DNA of 54,313 bases from Streptomyces sp. TRM70350 (GTDB taxonomy: Bacteria > Actinomycetota > Actinomycetes > Streptomycetales > Streptomycetaceae). A program made the position numbers and the translations under genes. Below are positions 15,693 through 24,419 of this stretch, in pieces. Position 1 is the first letter of the stretch, and each line of letters starts with the position of its first letter. The stretch lies in assembly GCF_019219825.1 (NCBI RefSeq), contig NZ_JAHUXH010000041.1, positions 1 to 54,313 on the forward strand, written 5' to 3'. Below the pieces are notes generated by a model. That model ran no database searches. It was not told where the DNA came from and saw only the letters and a program-made list of their open reading frames with translations.

Positions 15693-16670
15693 ATGCTTCA
15701 GTTCATCCTCCGGCGCTCAGTCGGTGCTGTCTTGACCCTGATTCTCATCGGCGCCGCGACCTTCTTCCTCTTCGTCGCCGCGCCGTCCGACTACGCCTCC
15801 CTGGCCTGCGGCAAGGACTGCTCGCCCGACAGACTGGAAGACATCCGCCACGCCCTGGGGCTCGACCAGCCGCTCGCGCAGCAGTTCTGGGAGTTCATGT
15901 CCGGCATCGTCGCCGGCCGCGACTTCCCGCAGGGCAACTGCCCCGCTCCGTGCCTCGGACGGTCCTTCTACTACAACGAGAACGTCTGGGACCTCATCCT
16001 GGACCGCCTCCCGCTGACCGTCTCCCTCACCGTCGGCGCCCTGGTCGTCTTCCTCACCGTCGGCATCGGCGCGGGCATGCTCGCCGCCTACCGGCGCGGC
16101 ACCGTCGTGGACAAGGCCGCCACCGGCGCGTCCATGGTGCTCAGCTCGTTCCAGATCTACTTCCTCGGCCCGATCGTGCTGCTGATCTTCGTGTACAGCA
16201 CCGGCTGGATGGATGACCCCAAGTACGTGCCGTTCACCGAGGATCCGGTCGGCTGGCTGGTCGGGCTGTCCATCCCGATGGTCGTGATGGCCACCATCTT
16301 CACCGCGCAGTACACCCGTATGGCGCGCTCCTCGATGATCGAGCAGCTCCAGGAGGAGCACGTGCGCACGGCCCGCGCCAAGGGCATGCCCCGCAAGTAC
16401 GTCTTCTTCCGCTACGCCTGGCGGGGATCGCTCATCCCGATCGTCACCGTCCTCGGCATGGACCTCAGCGCCCTGCTCGGCGGCGGTGTCGTCACCGAGA
16501 TCACCTTCTCCCTCCAGGGCATCGGCCGCCTCGCCGTCGACGCCGCGGTCAACAAGGACCTCCCGCTGACGATGGGTGTCATGCTGGTCGGAGCGTTCTT
16601 CATCCTGCTCCTGAACATGATCGTCGACATCGCGTACGCCTGGATCGACCCGCGCGTCCGGCTCTCCTAG
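15693..16670 (+). CDS. bldKC: oligopeptide ABC permease, DppB/OppB type (BldKC)
   Basis: A 325-residue permease beginning MLQFILRRSVGAVLTLILIG, the OppB-type first helix. A large periplasm-side loop between helix 1 and 2 carries several Cys (CGKDCS, CPAPC) that could pair outside the cell. Five further helices form the BPD_transp_1 domain with the ATPase contact in ARAKGMPRKYVFFRYAWRGS. It pairs with BldKA to form the channel. Only a weak ribosome site (AGAGAGC) lies upstream, and the gap of 99 bases after bldKB holds a hairpin. The next gene follows after 15 bases. Confidence 0.9.
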   Translation: MLQFILRRSVGAVLTLILIGAATFFLFVAAPSDYASLACGKDCSPDRLEDIRHALGLDQPLAQQFWEFMSGIVAGRDFPQGNCPAPCLGRSFYYNENVWDLILDRLPLTVSLTVGALVVFLTVGIGAGMLAAYRRGTVVDKAATGASMVLSSFQIYFLGPIVLLIFVYSTGWMDDPKYVPFTEDPVGWLVGLSIPMVVMATIFTAQYTRMARSSMIEQLQEEHVRTARAKGMPRKYVFFRYAWRGSLIPIVTVLGMDLSALLGGGVVTEITFSLQGIGRLAVDAAVNKDLPLTMGVMLVGAFFILLLNMIVDIAYAWIDPRVRLS

Positions 16671-16685
16671 GAAGAACGAACCACC

Positions 16686-17747
16686 GTGACCACACTGACC
16701 AAGACCGAGGACGCCCCGGCCCCGACCGGGCCCGAGAGCTTCCTCTCGGTCCGTGACCTGCGGGTGCAGTTCTCCACCGAGGACGGCATCGTCAAGGCCG
16801 TCGACGGCCTCTCCTTCGATGTCGAGCGCGGCAGGACCCTGGGCATCGTCGGCGAGTCCGGCTCCGGCAAGTCCGTCACCAACCTGACGATCCTGGGCCT
16901 GCACAACCCGCGGACCACCACCATCGACGGCGAGATCGTCCTCGACGGCAAGGAACTCGTCACCGCCACCGAGAAGGAGCTGGAGAAGCTCCGCGGCAAC
17001 AAGATGGCGATGATCTTCCAGGACCCGCTGACCGCCCTCTCGCCGTACTACACGGTGGGCCGCCAGCTGTCCGAGCCGTTCATGAAGCACACCGGCGCCT
17101 CCAAGAAAGAGGCGAAGGACCGGGCGATCCAGATGCTGGAGAAGGTCGGCATCCCGCAGCCGAAGGTGCGCTTCGACGACTACCCGCACCAGTTCTCCGG
17201 CGGTATGCGCCAGCGCGCGATGATCGCCATGGCCCTGATGTGCGACCCCGACCTGCTGATCGCCGACGAGCCGACCACCGCGCTCGACGTGACCGTGCAG
17301 GCGCAGATCCTGGACCTGCTCAAGGACCTCCAGCAGGAGTTCGGCTCCGCGATCATCTTCATCACCCACGACCTCGGCGTCATCTCCAACATGGCCGACG
17401 ACCTGCTGGTGATGTACGCGGGCCGGGCCGTGGAGCGCGGCAGTGTCAAGGAGGTGCTGCGCACGCCGAAGCACCCCTACACCTGGGGTCTGCTCAGTTC
17501 CATGCCGCGGCTGGACGGCGACATCCACCAGGAGCTCACCCCGATCCCGGGCACCCCGCCCTCGCTGCTCAACCCGCCGTCGGGCTGCCCCTTCCACCCG
17601 CGCTGCGCCTTCAAGGACAAGGTGTCCGGCACCCTCTGCACGAACGTGCGGCCGCCGCTCGGCGAGGGCCGCGCCGCCGCCTGCCATCTGACGGCCGAGC
17701 AGAAGCAGACCATCTTCATCGACGAGATCCAGCCCCGGCTGCGCTAG
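16686..17747 (+). CDS. bldKD: oligopeptide ABC transporter ATPase, OppD type (BldKD)
   Basis: A 353-residue cytosolic ATPase from a GTG at 16686. Walker A is GESGSGKS, the ABC signature FSGGMRQRAM, Walker B LLIADEPTTALD with the following H-loop FITHDLG. The C-terminal oligo_HPY domain ends with the Cys-rich CPFHPRCAF segment seen in DppD/OppD. It powers the BldKA/BldKC channel together with BldKE. It sits 15 bases after bldKC and 14 before bldKE. Confidence 0.92.
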   Translation: MTTLTKTEDAPAPTGPESFLSVRDLRVQFSTEDGIVKAVDGLSFDVERGRTLGIVGESGSGKSVTNLTILGLHNPRTTTIDGEIVLDGKELVTATEKELEKLRGNKMAMIFQDPLTALSPYYTVGRQLSEPFMKHTGASKKEAKDRAIQMLEKVGIPQPKVRFDDYPHQFSGGMRQRAMIAMALMCDPDLLIADEPTTALDVTVQAQILDLLKDLQQEFGSAIIFITHDLGVISNMADDLLVMYAGRAVERGSVKEVLRTPKHPYTWGLLSSMPRLDGDIHQELTPIPGTPPSLLNPPSGCPFHPRCAFKDKVSGTLCTNVRPPLGEGRAAACHLTAEQKQTIFIDEIQPRLR

Positions 17748-17761
17748 GGAGAACCGAGATC

Positions 17762-18880
17762 ATGAGCGACAACCTCACCCTCCCCGCACAGCAGGCCGCC
17801 ACCGGCACCGGGTCCGAGACCCTCCTGGAGGTCAAGGGCCTGACGAAACACTTCCCGATCTACGGTGGTTTCCCGATCAAACGCAAGGTCGGCGCCGTGC
17901 AGGCGGTCGACGGGGTCGACCTGACCGTCGGCGTCGGCGAGAGCGTCGGCCTGGTCGGCGAGTCCGGCTGCGGCAAGTCGACCACCGGCCGGCTGATCAC
18001 CCGGCTGCTGGAGCCGACGGCGGGGCAGATCACGTACGCCGGACGGGACATCACGCATGCCTCGCGCCGCCGGCTGGCGCCGGTGCGGTCCGAGATACAG
18101 ATGATCTTCCAGGACCCGTACTCCTCGCTGAACCCCCGGCAGACCGTCGGCACCATCATCAAGTCGCCGATGGAGGTCAACGGGATCAACCCCGAGGGCG
18201 GCCGGGAGAAGAAGGTCCGTGAGCTGCTGGAGCTGGTCGGCCTCAACCCGGAGCACTACAACCGCTTCCCGCACGAGTTCTCCGGCGGTCAGCGTCAGCG
18301 CATCGGCGTGGCCCGCGCCCTGGCCCTGAACCCGAAGCTGATCGTCGCCGACGAGCCGGTCTCCGCGCTCGACGTGTCGATCCAGGCCCAGGTGGTCAAC
18401 CTGCTGCAGAAGGTGCAGGAGGAGCTGGGCATCGCGTTCGTCTTCATCGCGCACGACCTTGCGATCGTCCGGCACTTCTCGCAGCGCGTGGCGGTGATGT
18501 ACCTCGGCAAGGTGGTCGAGGTCGGCGACCGGGACTCCATCTACAACCGGCCCCGGCACCCGTACACCCACGCCCTGCTCTCCGCGGTCCCCGAGGTGGA
18601 GATGGACGACGAGGGCGAGCAGCGCGAGCGGATCCGCCTCTCCGGCGACGTCCCTTCGCCGATCCACCCACCGTCCGGCTGCCGCTTCCGCACCCGCTGC
18701 TGGAAGGCGCAGGACAAGTGCGCCACCGAGGAGCCGCCGCTGGTCCAGATCTCCGGCAACCACGCCGGCCACCTGACGGCCTGCCACTTCCCGGAGGAGC
18801 CGACCACGGAGGCCCGCGACGAGGACGTCGTCATGGACCCGGCGCTGAAGGCGCTGGAGGAGGCCCAGGACCACAACTGA
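17762..18880 (+). CDS. bldKE: oligopeptide ABC transporter ATPase, OppF type (BldKE)
   Basis: A 372-residue second ATPase of the importer. Walker A GESGCGKST, Q-loop MIFQDPYSSLNPR, signature FSGGQRQRIGVA, Walker B LIVADEPVSALD, H-loop FIAHDL. The oligo_HPY tail has SGCRFRTRC and a C-terminal acidic extension of about 30 residues. The start ATG at 17762 follows GGGAGAACC; the longer open frame overlaps bldKD in another phase. Last gene of the operon, followed by a hairpin. Confidence 0.92.
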   Translation: MSDNLTLPAQQAATGTGSETLLEVKGLTKHFPIYGGFPIKRKVGAVQAVDGVDLTVGVGESVGLVGESGCGKSTTGRLITRLLEPTAGQITYAGRDITHASRRRLAPVRSEIQMIFQDPYSSLNPRQTVGTIIKSPMEVNGINPEGGREKKVRELLELVGLNPEHYNRFPHEFSGGQRQRIGVARALALNPKLIVADEPVSALDVSIQAQVVNLLQKVQEELGIAFVFIAHDLAIVRHFSQRVAVMYLGKVVEVGDRDSIYNRPRHPYTHALLSAVPEVEMDDEGEQRERIRLSGDVPSPIHPPSGCRFRTRCWKAQDKCATEEPPLVQISGNHAGHLTACHFPEEPTTEARDEDVVMDPALKALEEAQDHN

Positions 18881-18893
18881 GCCCGCCCTTGAG

Positions 18894-18928
18894 GCCCTCG
18901 GGACCCGCGTCTTTCGGTTCCCGGGGGC
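18894..18928. terminator. bidirectional terminator after bldKE
   Basis: Imperfect 12-base stem (18894-18905 with 18916-18928; one wobble, one bulged T) between bldKE and the convergent methyltransferase gene. It can serve both. Confidence 0.6.
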
Positions 18929-18950
18929 TTCGCGCTGTTCCGGCAGGGGC

Positions 18951-19691
18951 CTAGCCTGTCCGCCGTACGACGCTGATGATCTCCGGGCTCGCGCCCGTGA
19001 ACGGCCCCCGCCCCCAGTCGCCGTACCGCTGACCCACGACGAGACCCGCCTCGGCGAGGAACCGGTCCAGCGCCTCCACGTCGAGGAACCTGATCGTGCT
19101 GTGGCTGACCTGCGGCACGTCCCAGCGCGGACCGTCGAACGTCTCGGTGAACGACACCCGCCCGCCCCGGACCGGCGTCAGCGCCTCGTGCCACACCCGC
19201 ACCACGTCCCCGTCCGGGCCGCGCACCTCGCGGATCCGCTCCGGGGTCCACGTCTCCCAGGCCCGGACGCCCGGATTGCGGGTGTCGAACACGAACTCCC
19301 CGTCCGGCCGCAGGCTCGCGCGCACCGCGGCGAGCGCAAGCCGCAGGTCCTCGTCGGTGATCAGCTCCTGAAAGGCGTGCCCGGTCATCACGACCAGGTC
19401 GAACTCCTCCCGCCACGCCGTGCAGCGCAGGTCGCCCAGCACCCACTCCACCTCGCGGGTCCCGCGGCGGCCCTGCACGAGCATGGCGGCGGCCGGGTCG
19501 AGCCCGGTCAGCCGCCCTCCGTGCCCGGCCTGCCGGGCCCGCCGCAGCAACCGCCCGGTACCGCAGCCCACGTCGAGCACGGAATCGGCGGACATCACCA
19601 GGTCGAGGTAGAAGTCGTCACCCGTGCCCCACGGATTGAGGGCGTCATACAGCTCGGCGAGTAAGGCGTCACCGAAGGAACGATCAACCAT
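18951..19691 (-). CDS. class I SAM methyltransferase with a TTA codon
   Basis: A 246-residue methyltransferase (Methyltransf_11/25 type). Motif I is VLDVGCGTGRLLRRA, followed by GLDPAAAML, then LGDLR and a FDLVVMTGHAFQEL strand-4 segment. The C-terminal half has a beta-rich insert (PVRGGRVSFTETFDG). Start ATG 19691 gives MVDRSFGDALLAELYDALNP, the usual N-terminus of this group. Codon 10 is TTA (19662-19664), one of only two TTA codons I found in the window; in Streptomyces these need the bldA tRNA and are typical of developmental or secondary-metabolism genes. It sits on the opposite strand between two oligopeptide importers and looks inserted between them. Substrate unknown. Confidence 0.85.
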   Translation of the reverse strand: MVDRSFGDALLAELYDALNPWGTGDDFYLDLVMSADSVLDVGCGTGRLLRRARQAGHGGRLTGLDPAAAMLVQGRRGTREVEWVLGDLRCTAWREEFDLVVMTGHAFQELITDEDLRLALAAVRASLRPDGEFVFDTRNPGVRAWETWTPERIREVRGPDGDVVRVWHEALTPVRGGRVSFTETFDGPRWDVPQVSHSTIRFLDVEALDRFLAEAGLVVGQRYGDWGRGPFTGASPEIISVVRRTG

Positions 19692-19906
19692 CCGGGCAGT
19701 GTGCCTGCTGTACGGCCGATCAGTACAGAAGTCCGGGGATTTACGGCGGGGGAACGGATGTCGCGTGCTGTCGGTAGCCCGAAGAGCCGCCACCGCGTGC
19801 ATTACGCACCGTATGCGTCAATATTGGCCGATAACGGGTGAGGATAGTGGTCGACAACGGGTCAGCGTCCCGGCGCTGGCGGCAGCGCATCCCGAGGAGG
19901 CATCCC

Positions 19907-21532
19907 ATGCGCGGAGCACAGCACGCCCGATGGGCCGCGTGCGCGGTGGCCCTCGCCCTCGTGGGCGCCGCCTGCGGCGGGGTCGGCGGCAGCGGTGACA
20001 GCGGTGCGGTGCTCAGCTCCTCCTGGGGCGACCCGCAGAACCCGCTGGAGCCCGCCAACACCAACGAGGTGCAGGGCGGCAAGGTCCTCGACATGATCTT
20101 CCGCGGGCTGAAGAGGTACGACCCGGAGACCGGCAAGGCCGAGGACATGCTCGCCGAGCGCATCGAGACGACCGACTCCCGGAACTTCACCGTCACCGTC
20201 AAGGACGGCTGGACCTTCAGCAACGGCGAGAAGGTCACCGCCCGCTCCTTCGTCGACGCCTGGAACTACGGCGCGAGCCTGCGGAACAACCAGCGCAACG
20301 CCTACTTCTTCGGCTACATCGAGGGCTACGACAAGGTGCACCCCGAGGGCGGCGGCGAACAGAGCGCCGAGACGCTGTCCGGCCTGAAGGTCACCGGCGA
20401 GCGCACCTTCACCGTGCGGCTGAAGCAGAAGTTCTCCAGCTTCCCCGACACCCTCGGCTACGCCGCCTTCGCCCCGCTGCCCCGGGCCTTCTTCGACGAC
20501 CACGACGCGTGGCTGGCCAAGCCCGTGGGCAACGGCCCCTACACCGTCGACTCGTACGTCAAGGGCTCCCGGATGTCACTGCGCGCCTGGGACGGCTACC
20601 CCGGCCCCGACAAGGCGCAGAACGGCGGCGTGGACCTGAAGGTCTACACCGACAACAACACCGCCTACACCGACCTCATGGCCGGCAACCTCGACCTCGT
20701 CGACGACGTCCCCGCCTCCCAGCTGAAGAACGTCAGGAAGGACCTCGGCGACCGCTACCTCAACACCCCCGCCGGCATCCTGCAGACCCTCGCCTTCCCC
20801 TACTACGACAGGAACTGGAACAAGCCCGGCATGGACAAGGTCCGCAAGGGCCTGTCCCGGGCGATCGACCGCGAGCAGATCACCCAGACCATCTTCCACC
20901 GGACCCGCACCCCGGCCACCGACTGGACCTCACCGGTCCTCGGCGAGGACGGCGGCTACCAGGCGGGGCTGTGCGGTGAGTGGTGCGAGTACGACGCCGC
21001 CGAGGCCAAGCGGCTCATCGAGGAGGGCGGCGGGCTGCCCGGCGGCCAGGTGAGGATCACGTTCAACGCCGACACCGGCTCGCACAAGCAGTGGGTGGAC
21101 GCGGTCTGCCACTCCATCAACAACGCCCTCGACAACGACCGCGCCTGCGTCAGCAACCCGGTCGGCACCTTCGCCGACTTCCGCGGCCAGATCACCGACC
21201 GCGAGATGACCGGCCCGTTCCGCGCCGGCTGGCAGATGGACTACCCGCTGATCCAGAACTTCCTCCAGCCGCTCTACTACACCAACGCCTCCTCCAACGA
21301 CGGCAAGTGGAGCAACAAGCAGTTCGACGACCTGGTCGACAAGGCCAACGCCGAGACCGACACCGCCCAGGCCGTGGCGACCTTCCAGCAGGCCGAGGAG
21401 GTCGTCCGGGACCACATGGCCGCCATCCCGCTCTGGTACCAGAACGGCAGCGCCGGCTACTCGGAGCGGCTGTCCGACGTCCGGCTCAACCCGTTCAGCG
21501 TCCCCGTCTACGACGAGATCAAGGTCAGCTGA
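19907..21532 (+). CDS. peptide-binding lipoprotein of the second oligopeptide importer
   Basis: A 541-residue SBP_bac_5 protein. The signal peptide ends in lipobox VGAAC (Cys23). The mature part starts with a Gly/Ser linker and SSSWGDPQNPLEPANTNEVQG, closer to the E. coli OppA arrangement than to BldKB, and contains the typical binding-domain motif VKDGWTFSNGEKVTARSFVDAW. Two Cys pairs (LCGEWC and VCHS...RAC) may form disulfides outside the cell. GAGGAGG before ATG 19907 decides the start. First gene of a plus-strand operon with two permeases and two ATPases; only nine bases separate it from the first permease. Confidence 0.92.
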   Translation: MRGAQHARWAACAVALALVGAACGGVGGSGDSGAVLSSSWGDPQNPLEPANTNEVQGGKVLDMIFRGLKRYDPETGKAEDMLAERIETTDSRNFTVTVKDGWTFSNGEKVTARSFVDAWNYGASLRNNQRNAYFFGYIEGYDKVHPEGGGEQSAETLSGLKVTGERTFTVRLKQKFSSFPDTLGYAAFAPLPRAFFDDHDAWLAKPVGNGPYTVDSYVKGSRMSLRAWDGYPGPDKAQNGGVDLKVYTDNNTAYTDLMAGNLDLVDDVPASQLKNVRKDLGDRYLNTPAGILQTLAFPYYDRNWNKPGMDKVRKGLSRAIDREQITQTIFHRTRTPATDWTSPVLGEDGGYQAGLCGEWCEYDAAEAKRLIEEGGGLPGGQVRITFNADTGSHKQWVDAVCHSINNALDNDRACVSNPVGTFADFRGQITDREMTGPFRAGWQMDYPLIQNFLQPLYYTNASSNDGKWSNKQFDDLVDKANAETDTAQAVATFQQAEEVVRDHMAAIPLWYQNGSAGYSERLSDVRLNPFSVPVYDEIKVS

Positions 21533-21541
21533 GGCGGCGCC

Positions 21542-22465
21542 ATGGGACGGTACGTCGTCCGGCGGCTGCTGCAGATGATCCCGGTCTTCGTCGGGGCCAC
21601 CCTGCTGATCTTCCTGATGGTCAATGTGATGGGCGACCCCATCGCGGGCCTGTGCGGTGAACGGGAGTGCGACCCGGCGACGGCCGCCCAGCTCAGAAAG
21701 GAGTTCGGCCTCGACAAGCCGGTCTGGCAGCAATACCTGACCTACATGGGCAACGTCTTCACCGGCGACTTCGGCACCGCCTTCAACGGCCAGCCGGTCA
21801 CCGAGCTGATGGGCAGCGCCTTCCCCGTCACCATCCGGCTGACCGTCGTCGCGATCCTCTTCGAGATCGTCATCGGCATCACCCTGGGCGTGATCACCGG
21901 CCTGCGCCGCGGCCGCCCGGTCGACACCGGCGTCCTGCTGGCCACGCTGGTCGTCATCTCCGTCCCCACCTTCGTCACCGGCCTGCTGCTGCAGCTGCTG
22001 CTCGGCGTCGAGTGGGGCTGGGTCCGGCCGTCGGTGTCCTCCGAGGCCCGCTTCGACGAGCTGATCCTGCCGGGCCTGGTCCTCGCCTCCGTGTCCCTGG
22101 CCTACGTCACCCGCCTGACCCGTACCTCCATCGCGGAGAACCGCCGCTCCGACTACGTCCGCACGGCCGTCGCCAAGGGCCTCCCCAGGCGCCGGATCAT
22201 CACCCGCCACCTGCTGCGCAACTCCCTCATCCCCGTGGTCACCTTCATCGGCACCGACATCGGCGCCCTGATGGGCGGCGCCATCGTCACCGAGCGCATC
22301 TTCAACATCCACGGCGTCGGCTACCAGCTCTACCAGGGCATCCTGCGCCAGAACACCCAGACCGTCGTCGGCTTCGTGACCGTCCTCGTCCTGGTCTTCC
22401 TGCTCGCCAACCTCCTCGTCGACCTCCTGTACGCCGTACTCGACCCGAGGATCCGCTATGTCTGA
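21542..22465 (+). CDS. oligopeptide ABC permease, DppB/OppB type (second importer)
   Basis: A 307-residue permease starting MGRYVVRRLLQMIPVFVGATLL, the standard OppB first helix. Six helices and the ATPase-contact motif in AVAKGLPRRRIITRHLLRNS are visible. Nine bases after the binding protein stop; its own end overlaps the next permease by eight bases, so the genes are coupled. Confidence 0.94.
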   Translation: MGRYVVRRLLQMIPVFVGATLLIFLMVNVMGDPIAGLCGERECDPATAAQLRKEFGLDKPVWQQYLTYMGNVFTGDFGTAFNGQPVTELMGSAFPVTIRLTVVAILFEIVIGITLGVITGLRRGRPVDTGVLLATLVVISVPTFVTGLLLQLLLGVEWGWVRPSVSSEARFDELILPGLVLASVSLAYVTRLTRTSIAENRRSDYVRTAVAKGLPRRRIITRHLLRNSLIPVVTFIGTDIGALMGGAIVTERIFNIHGVGYQLYQGILRQNTQTVVGFVTVLVLVFLLANLLVDLLYAVLDPRIRYV

Positions 22466-23435
22466 CACCAGGGAACCCGAGCGCGTCATCGCCGGCACGG
22501 GCATGGGCGGTGGGATGGACCTCGCCACCAGCGAGGCGGAGACGCTGGAGCGGGCGCCGGGCGGCCCGGACGACGGCGGCCCGTCCGGCAGGCCCCGCTC
22601 CCTGTGGTCCGACGCCTGGCACGACCTGCGCCGCAACCCGGTCTTCATCGTCTCGGCCCTGGTGATCCTCTTCCTGATCTTCATCTCGCTCTGGCCGTCG
22701 GCGATCGCCCCCGGCAGCCCGTTGCGCTGCGACCTCGCCAGGGCCCAGGAGGGCTCCCAGCCCGGCGCCCCCTTCGGGTACGACGGTCAGGGCTGCGACG
22801 TCTACACGCGCACGGTCTACGGCGCCCGTACGTCCGTCGCGGTCGGCGTCTGCGCCACGCTCGGGGTCGCGGCCCTCGGCAGCGTCCTCGGAGGACTCGC
22901 CGGGTTCTTCGGCGGCGTAGGGGACTCGATCCTGTCCCGGATCACCGACATCTTCTTCGCGATCCCGGTCGTCCTCGGCGGTCTGGTCCTGCTGTCGGTG
23001 GTGACCAGCAACACCATCTGGCCGGTCATCGGGTTCATGGTGCTGCTCGGCTGGCCGCAGATCTCCCGGATCGCCCGCGGCGCGGTCATCACGGCCAAGC
23101 AGAACGACTACGTCCAGGCCGCCCGCGCCCTCGGCGCCTCCCACGCCCGCCTGCTGCTGCGGCACATCGCGCCCAACGCCGTCGCGCCGGTGATCGTCGT
23201 GGCGACCATCGCGCTCGGCACGTTCATCGCGCTGGAGGCCACCCTGTCGTACCTCGGCGTCGGACTGAAGCCGCCCAGCGTCTCCTGGGGCATCGACATC
23301 TCCGCCGCCTCGCCCTACGTCCGCAACGCCCCGCACGCCCTGCTCTGGCCCTCCGGGGCGCTGGCGGTCACCGTGCTGGCGTTCATCATGCTCGGCGACG
23401 CGGTGCGCGACGCCCTCGACCCCAAGCTGAGGTGA
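22458..23435 (+). CDS. oligopeptide ABC permease, DppC/OppC type (second importer)
   Basis: A 325-residue permease. About 55 residues of charged cytosolic tail precede the first helix (NPVFIVSALVILFLIFISLWP); the OppC-type N-terminal region and five more helices follow, with the contact loop ARALGASHARLLLRHIAPN. It begins inside the end of the previous permease gene. It pairs with the OppB-type subunit to form the channel. Confidence 0.94.
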   Translation: MSDTREPERVIAGTGMGGGMDLATSEAETLERAPGGPDDGGPSGRPRSLWSDAWHDLRRNPVFIVSALVILFLIFISLWPSAIAPGSPLRCDLARAQEGSQPGAPFGYDGQGCDVYTRTVYGARTSVAVGVCATLGVAALGSVLGGLAGFFGGVGDSILSRITDIFFAIPVVLGGLVLLSVVTSNTIWPVIGFMVLLGWPQISRIARGAVITAKQNDYVQAARALGASHARLLLRHIAPNAVAPVIVVATIALGTFIALEATLSYLGVGLKPPSVSWGIDISAASPYVRNAPHALLWPSGALAVTVLAFIMLGDAVRDALDPKLR

Positions 23436-23444
23436 GGTGCCGTC

Positions 23445-24419
23445 ATGCTGCTGGACGTACGTGACCTGCACGTGGAGTTCCGCACCCGGGACGGGGTCGC
23501 CAAGGCCGTCAACGGCGTCACCTACAGCGTGGACGCGGGCGAGACCCTCGCCGTGCTCGGCGAGTCGGGCTCCGGCAAGTCCGTCACCGCGCAGGCCGTG
23601 ATGGGCATCCTCGACATGCCGCCGGGGCGGATCACCGCCGGGGAGGTCCTCTTCCGGGGCAGGGACCTGCTCGGGCTCAAGGAGGAGGAGCGGCGCAAGG
23701 TCCGGGGCGCCGAGATGGCGATGATCTTCCAGGACGCGCTGTCCTCGCTGAACCCCGTGCTGACCGTGGGCGACCAGCTCGGCGAGATGTTCGTGGTCCA
23801 CCGGGGCATGTCGCAGAAGGACGCCAGGGCCAGGGCCGTCGAGCTGATGGACCGGGTGCGGATCCCGGGCGCCAAAGAGCGGGTGAGGCAGTACCCGCAC
23901 CAGTTCTCCGGCGGTATGCGCCAGCGCATCATGATCGCGATGGCGCTGGCCCTGGAACCCGCCCTGATCATCGCCGACGAACCCACCACCGCCCTCGACG
24001 TCACCGTCCAGGCCCAGGTGATGGAGCTGCTCGCGGAGCTGCGGCGGGAGCTGGACATGGGGCTGATCCTCATCACCCACGACCTGGGCGTGGTCGCCGA
24101 CGTCGCCGACCGGATCGCCGTGATGTACGCGGGCCGGATCGTGGAGTCGGCGCCGGTGCACGACATCTACAAGGCACCGGCACACCCGTACACACGCGGC
24201 CTGCTCGACTCCATCCCGCGCCTGGACCACAAGGGCCGGGAGCTCTACGCGATCAAGGGCCTGCCGCCGAGCCTGCTGAACATCCCGCCGGGCTGCGCCT
24301 TCCACCCGCGCTGCCCGATGGCCCGGGACGTGTGCCGGACGGACGTACCCCCGCTGTACGAGGTGTCCGAGGAGCGGGGCAGTGCCTGCCACTTCTGGAG
24401 GGAGTGCCTGCATGGCTGA
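23445..24419 (+). CDS. oligopeptide ABC transporter ATPase, OppD type (second importer)
   Basis: A 324-residue ATPase: Walker A GESGSGKSV, signature FSGGMRQRIM, Walker B LIIADEPTTALD, H-loop LITHDLG, C-terminal oligo_HPY with GCAFHPRCP. GAGGTG lies before the ATG at 23445. Eight bases overlap with the next gene. Confidence 0.94.
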   Translation: MLLDVRDLHVEFRTRDGVAKAVNGVTYSVDAGETLAVLGESGSGKSVTAQAVMGILDMPPGRITAGEVLFRGRDLLGLKEEERRKVRGAEMAMIFQDALSSLNPVLTVGDQLGEMFVVHRGMSQKDARARAVELMDRVRIPGAKERVRQYPHQFSGGMRQRIMIAMALALEPALIIADEPTTALDVTVQAQVMELLAELRRELDMGLILITHDLGVVADVADRIAVMYAGRIVESAPVHDIYKAPAHPYTRGLLDSIPRLDHKGRELYAIKGLPPSLLNIPPGCAFHPRCPMARDVCRTDVPPLYEVSEERGSACHFWRECLHG

